A DNA stretch of 64,000 nucleotides from Paraglaciecola marina (GCF_004360155.1 NZ_ML178720.1:215078-279077); one strand, 5' to 3'; numbered from the stretch's first letter, positions 8,399 through 19,084 are shown. Numbers and translations: made by a program. Notes: generated by a model from the sequence alone, not told the origin.

Positions 8399-9220
8399 AT
8401 GGACATTCGATTTTTAGAAACCTTCTTAGAAGTGTCTGAAACTCGGCACTTTGGTAAAGCTGCAGAAAACTTATATTTAACTCAGTCAGCCGTGAGTGCT
8501 CGTATTAAACAGCTCGAAGAATATTTTAATTCTGCGCTGTTTGTACGGAATCGAAATAGCTTGCAGCTAACCTCAGCCGGTGAAAAGTTATTACCTTTTG
8601 CTCGTGAGTTAGCCGAAACCCTAAAACAAACACGACAAGCTATGAACGAAGAGAGTGTTCAATACTTAAGTATTGCCAGCACTTCTAACGCTTGGGAGCT
8701 GTACTTAAAAAACCGTCTAGAACAATTTAACGCTGAGCATCAAAACGTTTCAATTCGAGCGGAAATTTTTAACAACGAGCAACTCAGTCGTATGGTTCAC
8801 GAACATAGTGTGGATCTCGCCTTAACCACTTTGCCTTTTAAATCTGACGATGTAGAAACAATAGAATTATCTGAGTCCATGCTATCTGTATATACATCAA
8901 AAAAAGGCGTTACGTTAGATGCCAACATCAGCACTATCGCATTTGATTGGGGTAGAAAAGCCAATGATATTATTGATAAAGCCCATCCTGAATTTAGAAA
9001 AGCAGGGCTTAGAACAGGCTCACTTCAGGTTGCATTACAGTACCTGTCAGACAATGAATGCAAAATAGTATTACCTAATGATATCGCTGAGCCTTTGCTT
9101 CAAAACAAGCAGTTAACCAAATTCGCCCCATTACAAGGGGCGTCAGTGAAGTGTTATCTGGTTTATTTAAGAGAAACTAAAAATGCTTGGTTAAGTGAGT
9201 TTGTGAGCACCTTTAAGTAA
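8399..9220 (+). CDS. hdfR: LysR-family regulator, HdfR-like
   Basis: A 273-residue LysR regulator. The N-terminal winged helix (1-60) contains ETRHFGKAAENLYLTQSAVS and is strikingly like E. coli HdfR, a repressor of the flagellar master operon and activator of some other genes. The effector-binding domain (about 90-270) is shorter than average for LysR proteins, also as in HdfR. No flagellar gene is nearby, so its targets here are unknown. A strong stem-loop follows the stop codon. Confidence 0.8.
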   Translation: MDIRFLETFLEVSETRHFGKAAENLYLTQSAVSARIKQLEEYFNSALFVRNRNSLQLTSAGEKLLPFARELAETLKQTRQAMNEESVQYLSIASTSNAWELYLKNRLEQFNAEHQNVSIRAEIFNNEQLSRMVHEHSVDLALTTLPFKSDDVETIELSESMLSVYTSKKGVTLDANISTIAFDWGRKANDIIDKAHPEFRKAGLRTGSLQVALQYLSDNECKIVLPNDIAEPLLQNKQLTKFAPLQGASVKCYLVYLRETKNAWLSEFVSTFK

Positions 9221-9232
9221 AACTCAGTTAAA

Positions 9233-9260
9233 AAATAGGAGCTATGGCTAGCTCCTATTT
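9233..9260. terminator. Intrinsic terminator downstream of hdfR
   Basis: A perfect 12-bp stem (AAATAGGAGCTA with TAGCTCCTATTT) around a TGGC loop, 12 bp after the hdfR stop. It is A/T-flanked on both sides and could serve the convergent small gene as well. Confidence 0.75.
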
Positions 9261-9299
9261 CAATTACAACTTGAAGGGGGAATGTAAACTTGGCTCACA

Positions 9300-9524
9300 T
9301 CAATTTAATTCTGTGAGTAATTGATAATCTTCTGACTCTAGTTCTTCGTTAACACATTCTAAAATATAAGCTTTCAACTCGCTCTGTGCTATACCATTGT
9401 CTTCTGCTAGCTCAGTACAAAACTCTTTAAGCTCTGCAATCAGTTCAAGGTCAGGCTTGGGAAGCTCATCAGCTAATACTGTAGTGGTTAACAACAAGCT
9501 TAATACTAATAATGTTTTTTTCAT
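9300..9524 (-). CDS. Small secreted acidic protein of unknown function
   Basis: 74 residues starting MKKTLLVLSLLLTTTVLA, a clear signal peptide with cleavage after VLA. The mature part is acidic, with two cysteines (EFCTELAED and YILECVNEE), probably forming one disulfide. I chose the ATG at 9524 because the signal peptide begins there; the longer frame to 9647 has no sensible N-terminus. It is 19 bp downstream of another small gene. Function unknown. Confidence 0.65.
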   Translation of the reverse strand: MKKTLLVLSLLLTTTVLADELPKPDLELIAELKEFCTELAEDNGIAQSELKAYILECVNEELESEDYQLLTELN

Positions 9525-9543
9525 CGTATACCTGCTAATAAGG

Positions 9544-9717
9544 TTAGTGTAACTCAGAGAATTGTCGTCGCCTTTGGCTTGCCCTGCGCTGTGATGCTTT
9601 CTTACTTTTTTTAGTTGAAAAGTCATACTCATCGCTATATTCAGCATTAAAACGATGCTTTGCAGCGCCCTTAGTTGATTGCTCGTCTTGTTTTTTAAAT
9701 TGAAAATGTTTGTTCAT
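9544..9717 (-). CDS. Small basic hypothetical protein
   Basis: 57 residues starting MNKHFQFKKQDEQ and ending in a lysine/arginine-rich stretch (STKKSKKASQRRASQRRRQ). The composition suggests a nucleic-acid- or ribosome-associated protein. The start at 9717 has a partial ribosome site (GGA) about 10 bases upstream. It is short, so coding status is only likely; its position just ahead of the secreted small protein suggests one transcript. Confidence 0.5.
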   Translation of the reverse strand: MNKHFQFKKQDEQSTKGAAKHRFNAEYSDEYDFSTKKSKKASQRRASQRRRQFSELH

Positions 9718-9888
9718 AATCCAGTCCAAAAATAGTGGTTATCTAAGCATCACATGGGATGCAATCGCATTATTGGCAGAATTTTTAGAAATGAAAAATG
9801 AAATAAATTACTCTTGAGAAGCAAAAATATTGATTGAACTAGGTGGGCCAACACTGCAATAAAATTACTAACAAGCAGGTATATAAGA

Positions 9889-10686
9889 CTATTCTGAGGT
9901 GATGTGAATTAGGTAAATATCAAACCGGTTGGCTTTACCGGCCATTTCTATGTCTGGCTTTTTATCTGCTAAATAGGGTGCACCAGCTGGCCGTTTTACT
10001 ACCACTCTTTTTTTAGCGAGCGCCAATGCTGGAGCTAATAACAAATCGGCATCTTCATCTGGCCCTAATAATTGCTGAAATAGGCGCATTTCCTTTTTAA
10101 CTGCCGCGCTTTTTTTGCGATGTGGGAACATAGGGTCTAAATACACTACATCTGGATGAATGCCTTGCCAATTAGCTAATAACTCTGTGGCAACCCCATG
10201 GTGTAATTGCATTTTTTCAGGTAGCCAAGTACTCAATTCTGAGTCAGTAGCCGCTCGATTTAGGCCGTCTTGCAACAGTGCCGCGACTATTGGCGAGCGT
10301 TCAATCATATCTACCCTACATCCTAGACTAGCGAGCACAAAGGCATCGCGTCCAAGACCCGCGGTAGCATCTAGTACACACCAAGTTTTTTGTCCTTTTA
10401 ACCCTACAGCTTTAGCCACAGCTTCTCCTTTACCGCCACCATGTTTGCGTCTATGGGTGGCAGTATTAGAAGCAAAGTCTACAATCACGGCCCCAACTTT
10501 GGGTTCGTCAAGTTGCCTTAATTCTAGATGAGTGGACTGCTGAAAAAGTGCTAAACCTTGCTTTGCAGTTAACTTAAAATCTACTCCCCAAAATGTAGCG
10601 GTTTCTTTTGCTTGTGACACCAACTCTTGGTTGGCATCTTTAGGCACGGTAATAGGAATAGTATGTTCTGCGATTTGACTAAGCAT
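9889..10686 (-). CDS. rsmJ: 16S rRNA (guanine-1516-N2)-methyltransferase
   Basis: 265 residues matching RsmJ (YhiQ), which methylates G1516 of 16S rRNA. The SAM-binding motif [19 protein letters not shown] is near residue 105 and the catalytic [13 protein letters not shown] region near 180 is diagnostic. The start overlaps the recG stop by 8 bp, so it is translated from the recG message. Confidence 0.95.
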   Translation of the reverse strand: MLSQIAEHTIPITVPKDANQELVSQAKETATFWGVDFKLTAKQGLALFQQSTHLELRQLDEPKVGAVIVDFASNTATHRRKHGGGKGEAVAKAVGLKGQKTWCVLDATAGLGRDAFVLASLGCRVDMIERSPIVAALLQDGLNRAATDSELSTWLPEKMQLHHGVATELLANWQGIHPDVVYLDPMFPHRKKSAAVKKEMRLFQQLLGPDEDADLLLAPALALAKKRVVVKRPAGAPYLADKKPDIEMAGKANRFDIYLIHITSE

Positions 10687-12754
10687 GACCGAAATGCTCT
10701 TTGTTGCCTAACCAGCGGTTAATAATAGCTTGGGCGTTAGAGGGGTATTGTTGCCACAAGTGATCCGCAATATTTTGGACCTGTGGAATAAGCTCAGCGT
10801 CTCGAATTAAGTCTGCAATTTTCAAATCAGCCAGACCTGTTTGTTTAGTCCCTAATAACTCCCCGGGGCCACGTATTTCTAAATCTTGCTGCGCGATATA
10901 AAAACCGTCGTTAGACTCTCTTAACACAGCCAAACGTTTATTAGCAGTTTTTGACAAAGGGCTCTGGTACATCAGTACGCAGTGACTTTCAACGGACCCC
11001 CGTCCTACCCTGCCACGCAATTGGTGCAATTGTGCAAGGCCCAAACGTTCTGGGTTTTCAATAATCATTAAGCTGGCATTGGGCACATCTACGCCCACTT
11101 CGATTACTGTAGTGGCCACCAGTAGGTCTAAGTCTCCTGCCTTGAATTCGTCCATAATCTTTTGTTTTTCATCAGACTTTAACCGCCCATGAACTAAGCC
11201 TACTTTGAGCTCAGGTAACGCAGTTCGTAATAAAATAGCGGTATCTTCAGCTGCTTGGCTTTGCAAGAATTCAGACTCATCTATTAGGGTACATACCCAG
11301 TAGGTTTGTCGCCCTTGCTCAACACTGACATCACGCACCCTATTAATCACTTCATCACGGCGAGAGTCTGGCAAGACCACGGTTTTCACAGGTGTACGCC
11401 CTGGTGGTAACTCATCAATGATCGAGGTATCTAAATCGGCATAGGCGGTCATAGCTAATGTTCTAGGAATAGGCGTAGCCGTCATAATCAACTGATGGGG
11501 AAATGCACCTTGAGACTCTCCTTTTTTACGCAGAGCTAAGCGCTGCCCTACACCAAACCTATGTTGCTCATCCACAATCACTAAAGCAAGTGACGCAAAC
11601 TGCACGGTATCTTGAAAAATAGCATGGGTGCCCACCAACATTTTTATTTCGTTGTTGGCAAGTTGCGAAAGTACTTTTTCTCTAGCTTTGCCTTTCAACT
11701 TACCGGCTAACCAACCTATTTCTATTCCTAGGGGTTCAAACCATTGTTTAAAATTACTGGCATGTTGCTCGGCTAATAATTCGGTGGGTGCCATTAGCCC
11801 CACTTGATATCCAGCAGCAATCGCAGATAAAGCCGCCAATGCTGCGACTAAGGTTTTACCAGAGCCTACATCACCCTGCACTAAGCGCATCATAGGTTGA
11901 TTTTGCTGCATGTCGTCTTGTATGTCTGTGGTAACTTTTAATTGTGCGTTCGTCGGTTTAAAGGGTAAGTTACTCAAAAATTGATTGAGTACATTTGCCG
12001 CAGGGTGAATGGGATAGCTTGCTTGTTGCCGACTTTGCTGGCGCACCTTTAATACACTCAAATGGTGAGCAAGCAGCTCTTCAACCACCAAGCGTTGTTG
12101 CCCAGGGTGTTTGCCTTCTTCTAATAAGCTTAAGGTGACATCTGGTGAAGGCCTGTGCACCAAGTGCAAGGCTTCTGTCAAGCTAACTTGCTGTTGATAT
12201 AGACCTTCAGGCAATAACTCAGCTAAGCCACCTTTATCCAATAGCTTTAAAGCTTGCTCAGTCAAATTTCGCAAGGTTAGTTGCTTAATACCTTCGGTGG
12301 CTGGGTATACAGGAGTCAGTGACTCTTGCATGGAGTCTGGCTTATCTAGATCAATAGACTTATATTCAGGGTGCATTATTTCTAAGCCAAATTTACCGGC
12401 TTTAACTTCACCAAAGCAGCGAATAGTTGAGCCTATTTGCAGGTTGTTCTTTTGTGCAGCTGAAAAATGAAAAAATCGTAAGGTAACTGTGCCTGTACCA
12501 TCACTGATTCGTACTACCAGCATGCGTTTGCGGCCAAACTGAATATCGCACGACATCACCTCACCTTGAATACTGGTATGCAAATGAGGTTGTAAATCAC
12601 TAATGGGATAAATGCGGGTGCGATCTTCGTACCTGTGAGGCAAGTGAAAAAGTAAATCTTGAACTGAAACGATCGACAGTTTCGTGAGTTTTTCAGCCGC
12701 TTTGCTGCCCACACCTTTTAACTCTGTGATTGGCTTTTTCGCTAGCCCTAACAT
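10679..12754 (-). CDS. recG: ATP-dependent DNA helicase RecG
   Basis: 691 residues, full length for RecG, which remodels stalled replication forks and branched DNA. An N-terminal OB-fold wedge domain (about 60-150) is followed by the helicase core: Walker [13 protein letters not shown] near 293, the DEQHRFG box near 395, TATPIPRTL near 425, and motif [11 protein letters not shown] near 580. The C-terminus has the RecG-specific TRG region. It is the first gene of a recG-rsmJ unit. Confidence 0.97.
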   Translation of the reverse strand: MLGLAKKPITELKGVGSKAAEKLTKLSIVSVQDLLFHLPHRYEDRTRIYPISDLQPHLHTSIQGEVMSCDIQFGRKRMLVVRISDGTGTVTLRFFHFSAAQKNNLQIGSTIRCFGEVKAGKFGLEIMHPEYKSIDLDKPDSMQESLTPVYPATEGIKQLTLRNLTEQALKLLDKGGLAELLPEGLYQQQVSLTEALHLVHRPSPDVTLSLLEEGKHPGQQRLVVEELLAHHLSVLKVRQQSRQQASYPIHPAANVLNQFLSNLPFKPTNAQLKVTTDIQDDMQQNQPMMRLVQGDVGSGKTLVAALAALSAIAAGYQVGLMAPTELLAEQHASNFKQWFEPLGIEIGWLAGKLKGKAREKVLSQLANNEIKMLVGTHAIFQDTVQFASLALVIVDEQHRFGVGQRLALRKKGESQGAFPHQLIMTATPIPRTLAMTAYADLDTSIIDELPPGRTPVKTVVLPDSRRDEVINRVRDVSVEQGRQTYWVCTLIDESEFLQSQAAEDTAILLRTALPELKVGLVHGRLKSDEKQKIMDEFKAGDLDLLVATTVIEVGVDVPNASLMIIENPERLGLAQLHQLRGRVGRGSVESHCVLMYQSPLSKTANKRLAVLRESNDGFYIAQQDLEIRGPGELLGTKQTGLADLKIADLIRDAELIPQVQNIADHLWQQYPSNAQAIINRWLGNKEHFGHA

Positions 12755-13023
12755 TGCCTGTCCATAAACCTTTGATTAAAAGTCATTATACTAATAATAC
12801 AAAACAACCAACAAACCTCATTCATCAATTAAGCAGTCAATCATCAAAGAAATGCCGCAAATTCGCAAGTAATACCCGCGCTAGTTAGCGACCTTACTAA
12901 AATCACAGCAAATAAAACTAGAAATTAAAGATTACTCTTTAACAAATACTTGCTAATCTAAAATTGCTTTGCCCATTGAGAGTAAGCGATTTTATGTACA
13001 GACAGCGACCAAATAGGGATTGA

Positions 13024-14046
13024 ATGAATAACGCTTTAGTACAAAACACCAAATATCGACGAGATATACTGCGTGCATTGGCCTTATTTACCTTCACGGG
13101 CGGCTTACTATTTTGTACTCTCAACTTCATTAGGGGCTTATATCTTTTAGCTGCTTTGGAACTCGCCTACAGCCTATTTTCTATTTTTTTATGGTTCATC
13201 ATTCCTAAAACCCCACACTTATCCCGTTGGATTTTATGGTACATAATCCCATTTTTCATAGTGATGATGTTTGCTCTATCTTTGCCCGCGACTTCTGATG
13301 CAATATTTGTATGGGTGTTAACGATTCCGCTCTTGGCTTATCTATTATTAGGTCGCAGATTAGGGTTTTGGGTGTCATTAATCTTTATATTTTTAGGCAT
13401 TATTGCGTACCATTTGAGATTTATAGACAGTAGTAATCCCTTCTCACTAAATGCAGCAATCTCAATAAACATAACCTTAAGTGCTTTGCTAGTAATGATC
13501 ATTGCACACGTTTATGAACTAAATAGAGACAAAAATGAAAATCGTCTTATCGAGTTGGCAGGTACTGATCAACTCACCGGCTTACCTAATCGCATGAAGC
13601 TAGATACTAGCTTTCAGCACATTTCTTCTTTAGCTAAACGGCATAAAATAGATTTCACTCTTATCTTAATTGACATTGATTTTTTTAAAAGCATCAATGA
13701 CCAATACGGTCATGATGTAGGTGATGAGGCATTATGTTACATAGCTAATTTTTTAAATAAAAATGTAAGAGAAAGTGATTTTTTAGCTCGCTTTGGCGGC
13801 GAAGAATTTGCATTATTTATGACAAGTACCGAGCCAAACCAAGCTAATCAACATATAGAAAATATAAGGAAAATGCTCTCCCAGTCACCTTTCTTAAATG
13901 GAGATATTGCAATAAACATCACCTTAAGTGCGGGCCTTGCCACCTATGGTAAAGACGGAAAAAATTTAGAATCTCTTTTGAAAAAAGCCGACGAACGTTT
14001 ATATCAAGCCAAGCATAATGGCCGCAACTGTATCGTTTTTGATTAA
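13024..14046 (+). CDS. Membrane-bound diguanylate cyclase (GGDEF)
   Basis: 340 residues. About six membrane helices occupy residues 17-165 without a recognised sensor domain. The GGDEF domain (about 177-340) has the substrate signature DIDFFKSINDQYGHDVGDE and an intact active site GGEEF at 258-262. An RxxD inhibitory site (Arg249-Asp252) lies exactly five residues before it, so the enzyme should make cyclic di-GMP and be product-inhibited. The last 4 bp overlap the end of the convergent trmH gene. Confidence 0.92.
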   Translation: MNNALVQNTKYRRDILRALALFTFTGGLLFCTLNFIRGLYLLAALELAYSLFSIFLWFIIPKTPHLSRWILWYIIPFFIVMMFALSLPATSDAIFVWVLTIPLLAYLLLGRRLGFWVSLIFIFLGIIAYHLRFIDSSNPFSLNAAISINITLSALLVMIIAHVYELNRDKNENRLIELAGTDQLTGLPNRMKLDTSFQHISSLAKRHKIDFTLILIDIDFFKSINDQYGHDVGDEALCYIANFLNKNVRESDFLARFGGEEFALFMTSTEPNQANQHIENIRKMLSQSPFLNGDIAINITLSAGLATYGKDGKNLESLLKKADERLYQAKHNGRNCIVFD

Positions 14047-14777
14047 TCAGAGTGTTGTAATTGTTGCCACCAGGTTTTATCTGCTTCTATGCCACCCTCA
14101 GTATTAATATAAGGGTAAGCTAATCCCTTACGGTCACAGATTTTTTTGAAGTTTGGAAAGCCACCAGCAAATAAGGTACGTTGGCAGGTTTCTTCATCCA
14201 GTAACGGTTTCTTATACATCCCTGCTAGCTGCCGTTGGCGCTGAGCCTCATATAAGATTAATGCAGCGGCAACAGATACATTTAACGACTGCACCATACC
14301 CACCATAGGAATAATAACTTCTTTGTCTGCCAGAGACTTAGCTTGGGCACTAACACCTAGTTTTTCTTGACCTAAAAGTATAGCCGTTGGCTTGGTGTAA
14401 TCAATCTCCCGAAAATCTACTGCAGCAGGACTAAGGTTAGTCACCAAGATTTGCATATTCTGCTGCTTTAAAACATCCACTGCGCTGTCGATACTTGGAT
14501 GAACTTGAGTTTCTACCCAATGTTCACTCCCCATAGCAGTAGCTTTTAACATAGTGCTTTCTTTTAATCCTGAAGCACTTTGTGGACTATCTGGATCTTG
14601 AGAACAAACAGCATGAACTTTATGTATACCCACTGCATCACAACTACGCACAATCGCTGAGGCATTATGTGGTTTATAGAGTTGTTCTAAACATACAGTC
14701 AGGCTTGGTTGCCTTAAAGCGAGAAGCTGCCTAATACGAGCATACCGCTCAGGGGACATACGAGAATGGGAAGTCAT
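14043..14777 (-). CDS. trmH: tRNA (guanosine-18-2'-O)-methyltransferase
   Basis: 244 residues of the SPOUT family, closely following E. coli TrmH. It shows KPHNASAIVRSCDAVGIHKVHAV, the SAM-knot region ILLGQEKLGVS and IPMVGMVQSLNVSVAAAL, and the C-terminal extension with RKGLAYPYINTEGGIE. It 2'-O-methylates G18 in the D-loop of tRNAs. A second possible start at 14759 (MSPERYARI) matches the family N-terminus better; neither has a strong ribosome site. It lies in the classic spoT-trmH-recG neighbourhood, here interrupted by ridA. Confidence 0.95.
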   Translation of the reverse strand: MTSHSRMSPERYARIRQLLALRQPSLTVCLEQLYKPHNASAIVRSCDAVGIHKVHAVCSQDPDSPQSASGLKESTMLKATAMGSEHWVETQVHPSIDSAVDVLKQQNMQILVTNLSPAAVDFREIDYTKPTAILLGQEKLGVSAQAKSLADKEVIIPMVGMVQSLNVSVAAALILYEAQRQRQLAGMYKKPLLDEETCQRTLFAGGFPNFKKICDRKGLAYPYINTEGGIEADKTWWQQLQHSD

Positions 14778-14877
14778 TTGGGATGATTACATTTTACTAT
14801 TTTAAAAGTCATATAAAGCAACACCTGTAAGATTAAAAGCTCACTCATAGGCGTTGCTTGTCAGGCATTGAAGTTGT

Positions 14878-15264
14878 TTATTCAGGTAATTCCATCACGC
14901 CGTCAATTTCTATTTGTACGGCTTTAGGTAATGCACTAATTTGTACAGCAGCTCTTGCAGGATATGGTTGATCAAAATATTGACTCATGATTTCGTTAAC
15001 CATGGCAAATTTTGAAAGATCGATTAAAAAGATATTCACTTTAGCTAGGTCATTTACCGTGCCACCCGCAGCTTGGCAAACAGCTTGAATATTCTTAAAT
15101 ACCTGATGGGCTTGCTCTTCGAAGTCTTCAGAAATAACTTCCATCGTTTCAGGAACTAGAGGAATTTGCCCTGATAAATATACTGTAGTACCGCTTTTTA
15201 CTGCCTGGCTATATGTGCCGATCGCTTGCGGCGCCTTGTCTGTATGAATAACTGACTTAGACAT
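14878..15264 (-). CDS. ridA: RidA-family reactive enamine/imine deaminase
   Basis: 128 residues, full length, with the family motifs [22 protein letters not shown] and the C-terminal [19 protein letters not shown], including the conserved Arg that binds substrate carboxylates. RidA hydrolyses 2-aminoacrylate and related imines produced by PLP enzymes. It follows spoT by 21 bp, a common arrangement in gammaproteobacteria. Confidence 0.95.
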   Translation of the reverse strand: MSKSVIHTDKAPQAIGTYSQAVKSGTTVYLSGQIPLVPETMEVISEDFEEQAHQVFKNIQAVCQAAGGTVNDLAKVNIFLIDLSKFAMVNEIMSQYFDQPYPARAAVQISALPKAVQIEIDGVMELPE

Positions 15265-15285
15265 AATGATTTACCTTTTTAAAGA

Positions 15286-17418
15286 TTAAGATTTGTGAAT
15301 ACTTTGTTTGTTAAGTTTGGCTTGGCTGTGTCTTGAAACTCGCTGAACCTCTGGCATAGTGCGTATTTTGCGCATCACATTGGCTAATTGCAGACGATTC
15401 TGAATCATTAACTCAATATCAATGTAATAAACGTTACTTTCTTTTTCTTCAGTTTGTAGGCTGACAATATTAGAGCCACAACGGGCAACTGTATTGGTTA
15501 ATGTTGCCAAAGTACCTTGATGGTTGACTAACTCTACGCGCAATGATGCATGGAACTCGCCTTTAACATCCTCATCCCATTTCATTATCAGAACGCGGTG
15601 AGGCTCTTCTTTACTGAGTTTACGAATATTACTGCAACCATTTTGATGGATCACCATGCCTCTGCCTGGGCTAAGTATGGCAACAATTTCATCATCAGGT
15701 ATTGGATGACAACAGCGAGAGAAAGAAACTAATAAGCCTTCAGTGCCTCGAATGGCAACATTGCCTTGCTTGTCGATGTTAGTGTTTTCTCCTAACAAAC
15801 GTCTAGCAACAATAGCGCTAAGCTCATTACCTAAGCCAATGTCTGCTAACAATTCATCAAAGTTACTGTGCTTGGTTTCCAATACCACTCGATTAATGTC
15901 ATCTTCAGACACATCATCTAATTTAACCCTACCTAAAGCATGTCTGAGTAGCCTATTTCCCATCACCACAGCTTCTTCAGCACGCTGGTTTTTAAGATAA
16001 TGACGAATGTGAGAGCGCGCTCTAGCGGTCACTACAAAGTTTAACCAGTTAGCATTTGGCTTCGCTCTAGGCGAGGTGATAACTTCAACGGTTTGGCCGT
16101 TCTCTAATGGTTTACTAAGTGAAAACGGTCGCCTTTCAACTTTTACACCTACACAGCTATTTCCCACGTCAGAATGCACTGCATAAGCAAAATCAACAGC
16201 AGTCGCACCTAGAGGTAACTCAATGATCCGACCGTCTGGAGAAAATACGTAGATTTCTTCAGGGAATAGGTCCGTTTTGACATTTTCAATAAATTCAAAA
16301 GACGAACTGGCACTCTGTTGCAATTCAATTAAAGACTGCATCCATTTACGAGCACGCACTTGAGCTGTTGTGCCATTATTTTCTTTTTCGTCTTTGTATA
16401 ACCAATGGGCGGCGACACCTTTGTCAGCCATATGGTCCATGTTTTCAGTACGGATTTGAATTTCCACAGGAATACCATGGGGCCCAATGAGTGAAGTGTG
16501 TAACGATTGATAACCATTTATTCTAGGAATGGCAATATAGTCTTTAAAACGACCCTCGATGGGTTTGTACAAACCGTGCATGGCGCCAAGGGCGCGGTAA
16601 CAATGGTCAACTGAATCAACCACTACTCGAAAGGCATATATGTCCATGACTTCATTGAACATCAATTCTTTGTTTTTCATCTTGCAATAGATAGAATACA
16701 GATGCTTCTCGCGGCCTAGCACAAGGGCATTAATTGCAAAATCTTTTAGGCGAGATTCCACTTCTTTACGAGTGTTTTCAATAATTTCTTTTCGATTGCC
16801 TCTAGCCTGTTTAACCGCTCCCATTAATGCTCTATGCCTTAAGGGGTACATGGCTTGAAAGCCTAAGTCTTCGAGTTCATTTTTAATATCATGGATACCC
16901 AATCTGTGGGCAATAGGAGCGTAAATATCGAGAGTTTCACGGGCAATGCGGCGACGCTTATCAGGGCGCAAAGAGCCTAGTGTTCGCATATTGTGGGTTC
17001 GATCAGCTAGCTTAATTAAGATAACACGAATATCTTGCACCATAGCCATCATCATTTTTCGGAAATTTTCGGCTTGGGCTTCGAGCTTATTGCTGAAGTG
17101 AATTTTATCTAACTTGCTGACCCCTTCAACCAACTCGCCTACAGTTTGTCCAAACTGCTCACTTAAATCTTCTTTACTATGATGGGTGTCTTCGATTACA
17201 TCGTGTAATAACGCAGCCATGAGAGTCTCATGGTCAAGACGCATATCCGCTAAAATACCAGCAACCGCAACCGGATGAGTGATGTAGGGATCACCACTAG
17301 AACGCATCTGGCCACTATGGGCATCTCTAGCCACAACAAACGCACGTTGAGTATCCGCAACCTTGTCGGGCGGCAAATAAGATTCGAGCTTTTGTTTAAG
17401 ACCCTCAAAGAGATACAC
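15286..17418 (-). CDS. spoT: Bifunctional (p)ppGpp synthase/hydrolase SpoT
   Basis: 710 residues, full length. The HD hydrolase domain (about 20-180) keeps LLHDVIEDT. The synthetase domain (about 230-345) has RINGYQSLHTSLIG and EIQIRTENMDHMA, then come TGS (390-450), a zinc-finger/helical region with SRCCHPIPDDEIV, and a C-terminal ACT domain. It degrades and makes the alarmone (p)ppGpp during starvation. A strong terminator separates it from rpoZ, so it likely has its own promoter within 17419-17525. Confidence 0.97.
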   Translation of the reverse strand: MYLFEGLKQKLESYLPPDKVADTQRAFVVARDAHSGQMRSSGDPYITHPVAVAGILADMRLDHETLMAALLHDVIEDTHHSKEDLSEQFGQTVGELVEGVSKLDKIHFSNKLEAQAENFRKMMMAMVQDIRVILIKLADRTHNMRTLGSLRPDKRRRIARETLDIYAPIAHRLGIHDIKNELEDLGFQAMYPLRHRALMGAVKQARGNRKEIIENTRKEVESRLKDFAINALVLGREKHLYSIYCKMKNKELMFNEVMDIYAFRVVVDSVDHCYRALGAMHGLYKPIEGRFKDYIAIPRINGYQSLHTSLIGPHGIPVEIQIRTENMDHMADKGVAAHWLYKDEKENNGTTAQVRARKWMQSLIELQQSASSSFEFIENVKTDLFPEEIYVFSPDGRIIELPLGATAVDFAYAVHSDVGNSCVGVKVERRPFSLSKPLENGQTVEVITSPRAKPNANWLNFVVTARARSHIRHYLKNQRAEEAVVMGNRLLRHALGRVKLDDVSEDDINRVVLETKHSNFDELLADIGLGNELSAIVARRLLGENTNIDKQGNVAIRGTEGLLVSFSRCCHPIPDDEIVAILSPGRGMVIHQNGCSNIRKLSKEEPHRVLIMKWDEDVKGEFHASLRVELVNHQGTLATLTNTVARCGSNIVSLQTEEKESNVYYIDIELMIQNRLQLANVMRKIRTMPEVQRVSRHSQAKLNKQSIHKS

Positions 17419-17525
17419 AGCTAATACTTTCTATTAATGGATGAATAATCTAAGAATACGGGTAATTTCGGGGGATGCCAACGGCAATAATTAAAATTAT
17501 CAGAAATGTCTGAAAAAGCCAAAAA

Positions 17526-17568
17526 TACTTACCTCAAGTTGTACGCGAAACATACAATGAGGTAAGTA
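17526..17568 (-). terminator. Intrinsic terminator between rpoZ and spoT
   Basis: A long hairpin with a perfect 11-bp outer stem (TACTTACCTCA with TGAGGTAAGTA) and a 5-bp inner stem (TTGTA/TACAA), followed on the minus strand by TTTTT. It lies 66 bp after the rpoZ stop and should uncouple rpoZ from spoT at least partly. Confidence 0.75.
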
Positions 17569-17633
17569 CCTAACAATAGCATTTTAAAATATGTCAGCCT
17601 TGCATTTTAAGGCAGGCAAACAATCAAAAAATT

Positions 17634-17906
17634 TTATTGCTCTGCAAGAATATTAGTTACTGAATCAAACTCTGCTTGGTCTTGTGCTTGTTGATCACGT
17701 AAAGTATCTGCTTCTAATGTATCAGCAGTCACTAAACCTTCTTCAATTTCACGCAAGGCAACAACTGTAGGCTTATCAGTGCCACGTGCTACCATAGGCT
17801 CTTTACCTTCAATAGCAATTTGGCGAGCACGACGAGCAGCCACTAATACTAAATCAAATCTGTTGCCAATTTTATCTACTGCGTCTTCAACTGTTACGCG
17901 GGCCAT
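17634..17906 (-). CDS. rpoZ: RNA polymerase omega subunit
   Basis: 90 residues, standard length, beginning [29 protein letters not shown], the conserved omega N-terminus. Omega promotes assembly of RNA polymerase and forms part of a ppGpp site in proteobacteria. It sits between gmk and spoT, as in many gammaproteobacteria, but hairpin terminators flank it on both sides. Confidence 0.97.
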   Translation of the reverse strand: MARVTVEDAVDKIGNRFDLVLVAARRARQIAIEGKEPMVARGTDKPTVVALREIEEGLVTADTLEADTLRDQQAQDQAEFDSVTNILAEQ

Positions 17907-17932
17907 GATGATCTCCGTCGATGGTAATATAT

Positions 17933-17967
17933 AAAAAAAGGTCGCGTAGTGTACTGGCTAACGCGAC
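17933..17967 (-). terminator. Intrinsic terminator downstream of gmk
   Basis: GTCGCGT at 17941-17947 pairs with ACGCGAC at 17961-17967. On the minus strand the stem is followed within one base by seven T residues (17939-17933). It lies 30 bp after the gmk stop. Confidence 0.8.
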
Positions 17968-17996
17968 AGTTTTAAAGCTATTTGATCGAGTATTGA

Positions 17997-18644
17997 CTAA
18001 TTATCCGTCAATAAATTATCAAATAAGCTCTGATAGCGAATAATTTGTTTCTCTTTTCGCAAGCGCCTAGTGGTCACTATGGCGTCTAGCTCATTTAAGG
18101 CTGCCTCAAAATCATCATTCACCACAATAAAATCAAACTCATGGTAATGGGATATTTCAGATACTGCTTTCGTCATACGCTCTGCAATCACTTCAGCAGA
18201 GTCTTGCCCTCTTTGTGTTAACCGTCTTTTTAATTCTTCTTTTGAGGGCGGAGCAACAAAGATAGTAGCGGTATCAGGAATTTGTGCTTTAACTTGCCTG
18301 GCGCCTTGCCAATCAATATCTAAAAACACATCAATGCCTTTGGCTAAGGTCTGTTCGATTACCACTCTAGAGGTACCGTAGTAGTTACCAAAAACTTCTG
18401 CCCACTCAAAAAACGAGTTTTCAGCAATTAAGGCTTCGAATTCGGCATGATCAACAAAATGATAATGCACACCATTAACCTCGCCAGGCCTAGGAGCTCG
18501 GGTGGTATGGGAAACAGACACTTGCATAGCATTGTTATGATCATCAGATTCTTGATGTTTTTCCAATAACGCCTTAATAAGGCTAGATTTTCCTGCACCT
18601 GACGGCGCAGCAAGAATAAATAAATTTCCGAGAGTTTGAGGCAT
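17997..18644 (-). CDS. gmk: Guanylate kinase
   Basis: 215 residues with the P-loop [15 protein letters not shown] at residues 12-26, the GMP-binding [11 protein letters not shown], and the [10 protein letters not shown] region. It phosphorylates GMP to GDP and feeds GTP and alarmone pools, consistent with its position beside rpoZ and spoT. Confidence 0.97.
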   Translation of the reverse strand: MPQTLGNLFILAAPSGAGKSSLIKALLEKHQESDDHNNAMQVSVSHTTRAPRPGEVNGVHYHFVDHAEFEALIAENSFFEWAEVFGNYYGTSRVVIEQTLAKGIDVFLDIDWQGARQVKAQIPDTATIFVAPPSKEELKRRLTQRGQDSAEVIAERMTKAVSEISHYHEFDFIVVNDDFEAALNELDAIVTTRRLRKEKQIIRYQSLFDNLLTDN

Positions 18645-18752
18645 TTTTATCTTTTAGCTATTAATTGTTATGTAGCAGTTAGTTGGCAATGGTAGCATAG
18701 TCTACATCAAGGGCCGAGTGCCTAAGTTTAATTACTATTAACAGGTAGCAAC

Positions 18753-19073
18753 ATGAACGACAGCCAATATCATCAAATGACAGATGACTTACTTATCGAT
18801 ATTGAAGAAATGTTAGATGAATGCGAAGTAGATATTGATTATGAATCAGCAGGCAGCATTCTGACCATGACCTTTGTAAATGGTACAAAAATTATCATCA
18901 ACAAACAGCCACCATTACATCAATTGTGGATGGCCACTAAGTATAATGGTCATCATTTTAATTTTGAAAATGAGCAATGGATAGACGAGCGCACCGGTGT
19001 AGAGTTTTGGTCATTTTTAGATGAAGCCATATCTAAACAAGCTGAAACAACAGTCAATCTTAGAAAAACTTAA
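18753..19073 (+). CDS. cyaY: Frataxin-like iron-sulfur assembly protein CyaY
   Basis: 106 residues of the bacterial frataxin family. An acidic first helix (DDLLIDIEEMLDECEVDIDYE) that binds iron is followed by the beta sheet with TFVNGTKIIINKQPPLHQLWMAT and a W-containing FWSFLDEA. It modulates IscS-dependent Fe-S cluster assembly. It is followed after 11 bp by the esterase gene and transcribed divergently from gmk. Confidence 0.95.
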   Translation: MNDSQYHQMTDDLLIDIEEMLDECEVDIDYESAGSILTMTFVNGTKIIINKQPPLHQLWMATKYNGHHFNFENEQWIDERTGVEFWSFLDEAISKQAETTVNLRKT

Positions 19074-19084
19074 GAGCCTTAACT

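Noticed and set aside
10160-10531. 123-residue open frame on the plus strand
   Set aside because: Antisense shadow of rsmJ, cysteine- and serine-rich as expected for a complement-strand artefact.
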